Source: an uncultured Eubacteriales bacterium (GTDB lineage: Bacteria; Bacillota; Clostridia; Christensenellales; UBA1242). Taken from it: a DNA stretch of 7,276 bases. The translations under genes and the position numbers were made by a program. Below are positions 5,287-7,276 of this stretch, piece after piece (the stretch's first letter is position 1; every line of letters begins with the position of its first letter). Location of the stretch: NCBI GenBank assembly GCA_902796285.1, contig CADBOH010000109.1, positions 1 to 7,276 on the forward strand, written 5' to 3'. The notes under the pieces are model-generated. The model saw only the letters and a list, made by a program, of their open reading frames with translations. It had not been told where the DNA came from and searched no databases.

Positions 5287-5652
5287 TTAAAAAAATTTTT
5301 CTTTTTTTATTTTTATCGCAAGTGCAGACAATAGCTCTCTTGGTGTAGGTCTCTCCCCTTTAATTAAAAAATCAAAGTCTTTTACAAAATTTTTAAAACC
5401 ATTTCTTTTTGATGAAAGTTCTATCGCATGCCTTAGTGCGCCATCTATTGTGCCTTTATCAGTGTTAAGTTCGTTGGCAATTTGATCATATAAAACATTG
5501 TTGATATTTCTCTTTTTGCTAATATCATGAACGAGCAGTTTAACCCCATGCAAAATAAACTTAAACCCTTTAATATTGGGGCAAAGCTTCATTATTATTA
5601 AATAAGATGTTAATCTTTCTTCTATAAACAAATCATATAATTCATCTGGCAT
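5287..5652 (-). CDS. Standalone Spo0A C-terminal DNA-binding domain protein
   Basis: The protein has 121 residues from ATG 5652, which has GGAG six bases upstream. An in-frame ATG at 5682 overlaps the -10 of the promoter and has no ribosome site, so it is rejected. The whole protein lines up with the Spo0A effector domain: LTSYLIIMKLCPNIKGFKF at 14-32 (Spo0A: helix then HIKGYxYL), YDQIANELNT at 55-64 (YPxIAKKxNT), the recognition-helix segment GTIDGALRHAIELSSKRN at 67-84 (SRVERAIRHAIEVAWxRG) and RPTPRELLSALAIKI at 101-115 (KPTNSEFIALIADKL). Full Spo0A has about 265 residues with a phosphorylated receiver; here there is no receiver and no room for one. The isolated Spo0A effector domain is known to bind DNA without phosphorylation, so this protein may be constitutively active or controlled by its amount. 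A perfect 0A box lies in its own promoter. Confidence 0.8.
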   Translation of the reverse strand: MPDELYDLFIEERLTSYLIIMKLCPNIKGFKFILHGVKLLVHDISKKRNINNVLYDQIANELNTDKGTIDGALRHAIELSSKRNGFKNFVKDFDFLIKGERPTPRELLSALAIKIKKEKFF

Positions 5653-5673
5653 AACATTCTCCAATACAGCAAC

Positions 5674-5701
5674 ATTATACATATTTTTTTGTCGAATGCA
5701 A
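5674..5701 (-). promoter_or_regulatory. Promoter of the Spo0A-like gene
   Basis: TTGCAT (5701-5696), 16 bases, TATAAT (5679-5674). The start would be near 5667, giving a 15-base leader that contains GGAG at 5662-5659. This supports the start codon at 5652. Confidence 0.7.
5689..5696 (+). promoter_or_regulatory. Perfect 0A box inside the Spo0A-like promoter
   Basis: TTGTCGAA, matching the Spo0A binding consensus TGTCGAA in full, lies between the -35 and -10 elements. Binding there should block RNA polymerase, pointing to autorepression. It is the only exact match that I found in the window. Confidence 0.6.
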
Positions 5702-5704
5702 GCA

Positions 5705-5737
5705 TTTTTGTAAAAATTAAAATATTTTTTTACAAAA
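5705..5737. repeat. Inverted 12-mer pair upstream of the Spo0A-like promoter
   Basis: TTTTTGTAAAAA (5705-5716) and TTTTTTACAAAA (5726-5737) start 21 bp apart and are nearly reverse complements. The same two 12-mers, in the same order and at the same spacing, are at 3668-3679 and 3689-3700 upstream of the RinA/ArpU-like gene. A third, looser copy is at 5742-5753. Confidence 0.5.
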
Positions 5738-5749
5738 TTTTTTATTTAC

Positions 5750-5775
5750 AAAAAAACACCCGCTTTCGCAAGTGC
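5750..5775 (-). terminator. Terminator of the cysteine hydrolase gene
   Basis: On the minus strand CACTTGC-GAAA-GCGGGTG (5774-5757) forms a 7-bp stem with a GAAA tetraloop and two G-T wobbles, followed by six T residues. The stem begins within the last base of the TAG stop codon. Confidence 0.85.
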
Positions 5776-6371
5776 TAATTTTGTTCGTATTCAGACAAGA
5801 TTTCACTTAAATATTTTTCGCAATTAGAAATTTCTATGCCCATATCTGCCATCTCTTTTATAGCAGCATCTTCAACTAACTGTGCATTATGAGATGGACT
5901 ATCAAAAGTTGAAACACAATCTTCGAGCACCACTACCCTTGCCGGAGATTGCTTTTGTTTAATGTCCTTAACAAGACTCTGCGAGAAATCCCTAACACAG
6001 ATGTCAGTACAGCAGCCTGTTACCGCAAATTCTATCTCTTCACCAGAATGTTTCTTCCAAAACTTCTTAAAATTTTCACTTTTAAATCCGTTGGTTGTTT
6101 GCTTTGGCATATCCTTAAAAAACTGTTCATATTTTTTCAGCTCTGGGATGAGCTCGCTTTCGCGAGTACCCTTTAAACAATGCGGCGGAAAAGTCTTAAA
6201 CTCCTCATCGTCTTTGTTGTGGCAATCTCTAAACGCAAATATAGCCCTAAACTGCCCGCTTTCTATGAGTTTTATAATATTAGGTGTAATGTTGTTGATC
6301 CTCTTATCCGCAAGTGCGCCCTCATTAACAAATCCATTTACCATGTCAACAATAACTAAAACTTTTTTCAT
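5775..6371 (-). CDS. Nicotinamidase-like cysteine hydrolase (isochorismatase superfamily)
   Basis: The protein has 198 residues, the usual length for the family. The catalytic triad is visible: D9 (VDMVNGF), K90 (DMPKQTTNGF) and C125 (VTGCCTDICV). The nicotinamidase metal set is also present: D49 and H51 (RDCHNKDDEEF) and H64 (TFPPHCLKGT), together with the TFPPHCLKGTxxSEL segment that marks PncA-like enzymes against plain isochorismatases. The likely reaction is nicotinamide to nicotinate plus ammonia in the cytoplasm, feeding NAD salvage. A different amide substrate cannot be excluded. ATG 6371 has GAGG five bases upstream. The gene has its own promoter and terminator and is divergent from the papain-like gene at 6491. 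Confidence 0.85.
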   Translation of the reverse strand: MKKVLVIVDMVNGFVNEGALADKRINNITPNIIKLIESGQFRAIFAFRDCHNKDDEEFKTFPPHCLKGTRESELIPELKKYEQFFKDMPKQTTNGFKSENFKKFWKKHSGEEIEFAVTGCCTDICVRDFSQSLVKDIKQKQSPARVVVLEDCVSTFDSPSHNAQLVEDAAIKEMADMGIEISNCEKYLSEILSEYEQN

Positions 6372-6390
6372 ATTTTCCTCTACACGATTT

Positions 6391-6419
6391 AGTTTACCAC
6401 AACAACTTTAAAATGTCAA
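6391..6419 (-). promoter_or_regulatory. Promoter of the cysteine hydrolase gene
   Basis: TTGACA (6419-6414), 17 bases, TAAACT (6396-6391) with an extended -10 TGG. The start would be near 6384. Confidence 0.8.
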
Positions 6420-6437
6420 CAACGGTATATTTGGGTA

Positions 6438-6466
6438 TTGACAGCAACTGTAATCTATGATAAAAT
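6438..6466 (+). promoter_or_regulatory. Promoter of the papain-like protein gene
   Basis: TTGACA (6438-6443), 17 bases, TAAAAT (6461-6466) with an extended -10 TGA. The start would be near 6473. Its -35 is only 18 bp from the -35 of the divergent hydrolase promoter. Confidence 0.85.
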
Positions 6467-6475
6467 TTTATCATA
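6456..6475. promoter_or_regulatory. 20-bp perfect palindrome over the -10, candidate operator
   Basis: TATGATAAAATTTTATCATA reads the same on both strands and covers the -10 element and start point of the 6491 gene. A repressor bound there would block this promoter and possibly influence the divergent one. The 5' end of the mRNA would keep only a few bases of it, so an RNA hairpin role is unlikely. Confidence 0.55.
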
Positions 6476-6490
6476 AATTAGGAGAGAGAA

Positions 6491-7021
6491 ATGGCTGATA
6501 TTTATGTAATTTTAACGCAAAGCGGATCGTTAACATCAAAATTGTTAAGAAAAATAACAAAAGACGAGTTCACACATTCATCTCTCGCTTTTGATCCATC
6601 TCTAAACGAAATGTACTCTTTTGCCAGAAGATACCGCAGCATACCATTTTATGCTGGATTCGTAAAAGAATCAAAAGACACTGGAATGCTAAAAAAATAC
6701 AAGTCCTCAAATATACAAATCATCAAACTGCAAATTGACACTGAAAAATTACAAGAATTACAAAACACAATTAAAGATATGTATATTGCAAGAAAATCGT
6801 ATAAATATAGTTTTAAAGGCGTTTTAGCCGCTTATTTTGGAAAAGAATACAAAAGAGAAAAATATTATTACTGTTCTGAGTTTGTAAAAAAGATGCTTGT
6901 TGACAGCAATGCTGTTGATAAGTCAGCACTCCCACCAGTCACAAAGCCAATAGATTTTCAAAAACTTGAAAATAAGGAAGTTGTTTATACTGGCCCGCTT
7001 GATGAATATGAATTATATTAA
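6491..7021 (+). CDS. Papain-like/NlpC-P60 superfamily protein (permuted type)
   Basis: The protein has 176 residues with no signal peptide, so it is cytoplasmic. His29 in FTHSSLAFD and Cys128 in YYYCSEFVKKML occur in the order His then Cys, as in the permuted papain-like (YiiX/DUF830-type) branch of the NlpC/P60 fold. YVILTQSGSLTSKLLR at the N-terminus fits the first strand and helix of that group, which in other members introduces the substrate pocket. Family members cut amide, thioester or ester bonds; the substrate here is unknown, and a third catalytic residue cannot be set from sequence alone. AGGAG six bases before ATG 6491 is a good ribosome site. It is a single-gene unit, with a promoter, a palindrome over the -10 and its own terminator. 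Confidence 0.7.
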   Translation: MADIYVILTQSGSLTSKLLRKITKDEFTHSSLAFDPSLNEMYSFARRYRSIPFYAGFVKESKDTGMLKKYKSSNIQIIKLQIDTEKLQELQNTIKDMYIARKSYKYSFKGVLAAYFGKEYKREKYYYCSEFVKKMLVDSNAVDKSALPPVTKPIDFQKLENKEVVYTGPLDEYELY

Positions 7022-7048
7022 AAGATGCAAAAAAGTTGCATCTTTTTT
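7021..7048 (+). terminator. Terminator of the papain-like gene
   Basis: A 10-bp perfect stem (7021-7030 with 7036-7045), loop AAAAG, T-run to 7048. It starts on the last base of the stop codon. Confidence 0.9.
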
Positions 7049-7076
7049 AACATTGTAAAAAGAAGAAGAATACATT
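7047..7076 (+). promoter_or_regulatory. Candidate leaderless promoter of the last gene
   Basis: TTAACA (7047-7052), 18 bases, TACATT (7071-7076). The start point would be 7082-7083, on the ATG. There is no AGGAG; only a purine stretch at 7060-7070, too far from the ATG. Confidence 0.45.
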
Positions 7077-7081
7077 AAATT

Positions 7082-7276
7082 ATGAAATTTTTTTGTGACA
7101 GTCACACAGACTTTATGACAAAACTAGAAAGTTTTGAAGAAAAATCAAATTATGTTAAAAGCGCAAAATTAAATGGTGCAAAAAAAATTTGCAGCGCAAT
7201 ATTTACAACCGAGCACAACATCACTATAAAAGAACTTACAAAATACAAACAAGAGGTCGACGCTTTAAATCAGTCG
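7082..7276 (+). CDS. Probable metal-dependent dipeptidase, M19-like (N-terminal part)
   Basis: 65 residues are present, and the frame is open to the right edge. The N-terminus MKFFCDSHTDFMTKL has an HxD motif (H8, D10) straight after the first strand, as in peptidase family M19 (membrane/renal dipeptidase type) and other amidohydrolase-fold enzymes. The next strand, KLNGAKKICSAIFTTE (about 34-49), resembles the M19 segment in which a gene product reads '...GGV..Q.FA.F'. M19 enzymes hydrolyse dipeptides with two zinc ions. Other PHP or amidohydrolase proteins start in a similar way, so the family call is moderate. The start codon is supported by the HxD position; no ribosome site precedes it. 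Confidence 0.5.
   Translation, partial: MKFFCDSHTDFMTKLESFEEKSNYVKSAKLNGAKKICSAIFTTEHNITIKELTKYKQEVDALNQS

Noticed and set aside
5653..5682. Ten extra N-terminal residues for the Spo0A-like protein
   Set aside because: That ATG overlaps the TATAAT -10 element and has no ribosome site, whereas ATG 5652 has GGAG at the right distance.
5949..6411. Two plus-strand frames opposite the cysteine hydrolase gene
   Set aside because: They are antisense readings of a gene with all catalytic residues intact; no ribosome sites.

Overview
The window is AT-rich DNA from a low-GC Gram-positive bacterium, most likely an uncultured spore-forming-lineage Firmicute of the Clostridia type. The grounds are AGGAG-type ribosome sites, sigmaA-like TTGACA/TATAAT promoters, Gram-positive-style LexA and Spo0A DNA-binding domains, a tRNA with encoded CCA, and T-rich intrinsic terminators. 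No species can be named from the sequence.

Layout. Positions 1-690 (-) hold the N-terminal part of a secreted GLUG-repeat surface protein. Positions 793-2226 (-) hold a complete phage terminase large subunit that ends on its own terminator, with no portal or capsid gene after it. Positions 2313-3095 (+) hold a secreted, membrane-anchored SH3-like protein read from a promoter that puts the transcript start on its ATG. Positions 3092-3601 (-) hold a phage RinA/ArpU-like late regulator that converges on it with a 4-base overlap. The regulator and the terminase look like the start of a phage late operon split by an opposite-strand cargo gene. A 300-base AT-rich gap follows, with the regulator promoter, 21-bp tandem repeats and a tRNA promoter. 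Next come tRNA-Leu(CAA) and its terminator. A 118-bp block covering the tRNA 3' end and downstream flank is repeated 242 bp further on.

The 4389-6371 part is a minus-strand regulatory cluster: a LexA-family repressor with its own promoter and palindromic operator, coupled to a small zinc-ribbon protein; a standalone Spo0A C-terminal DNA-binding domain with no receiver, carrying a perfect 0A box inside its own promoter; and a nicotinamidase-like cysteine hydrolase. Divergent from the hydrolase is a papain-like/NlpC-type protein (6491-7021), with a 20-bp palindrome over its -10. The right edge holds the start of a metal-dependent peptidase, probably M19, again apparently leaderless.

The most interesting points are the receiver-less Spo0A homologue with a candidate self-binding site, a 12-mer pair at the same 21-bp spacing upstream of both the phage regulator and the Spo0A-like gene, the orphan terminase, and the duplicated tRNA-Leu 3' region. 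Together they suggest a decayed or domesticated mobile element whose genes may answer to SOS and sporulation-type regulators; that link is inference.
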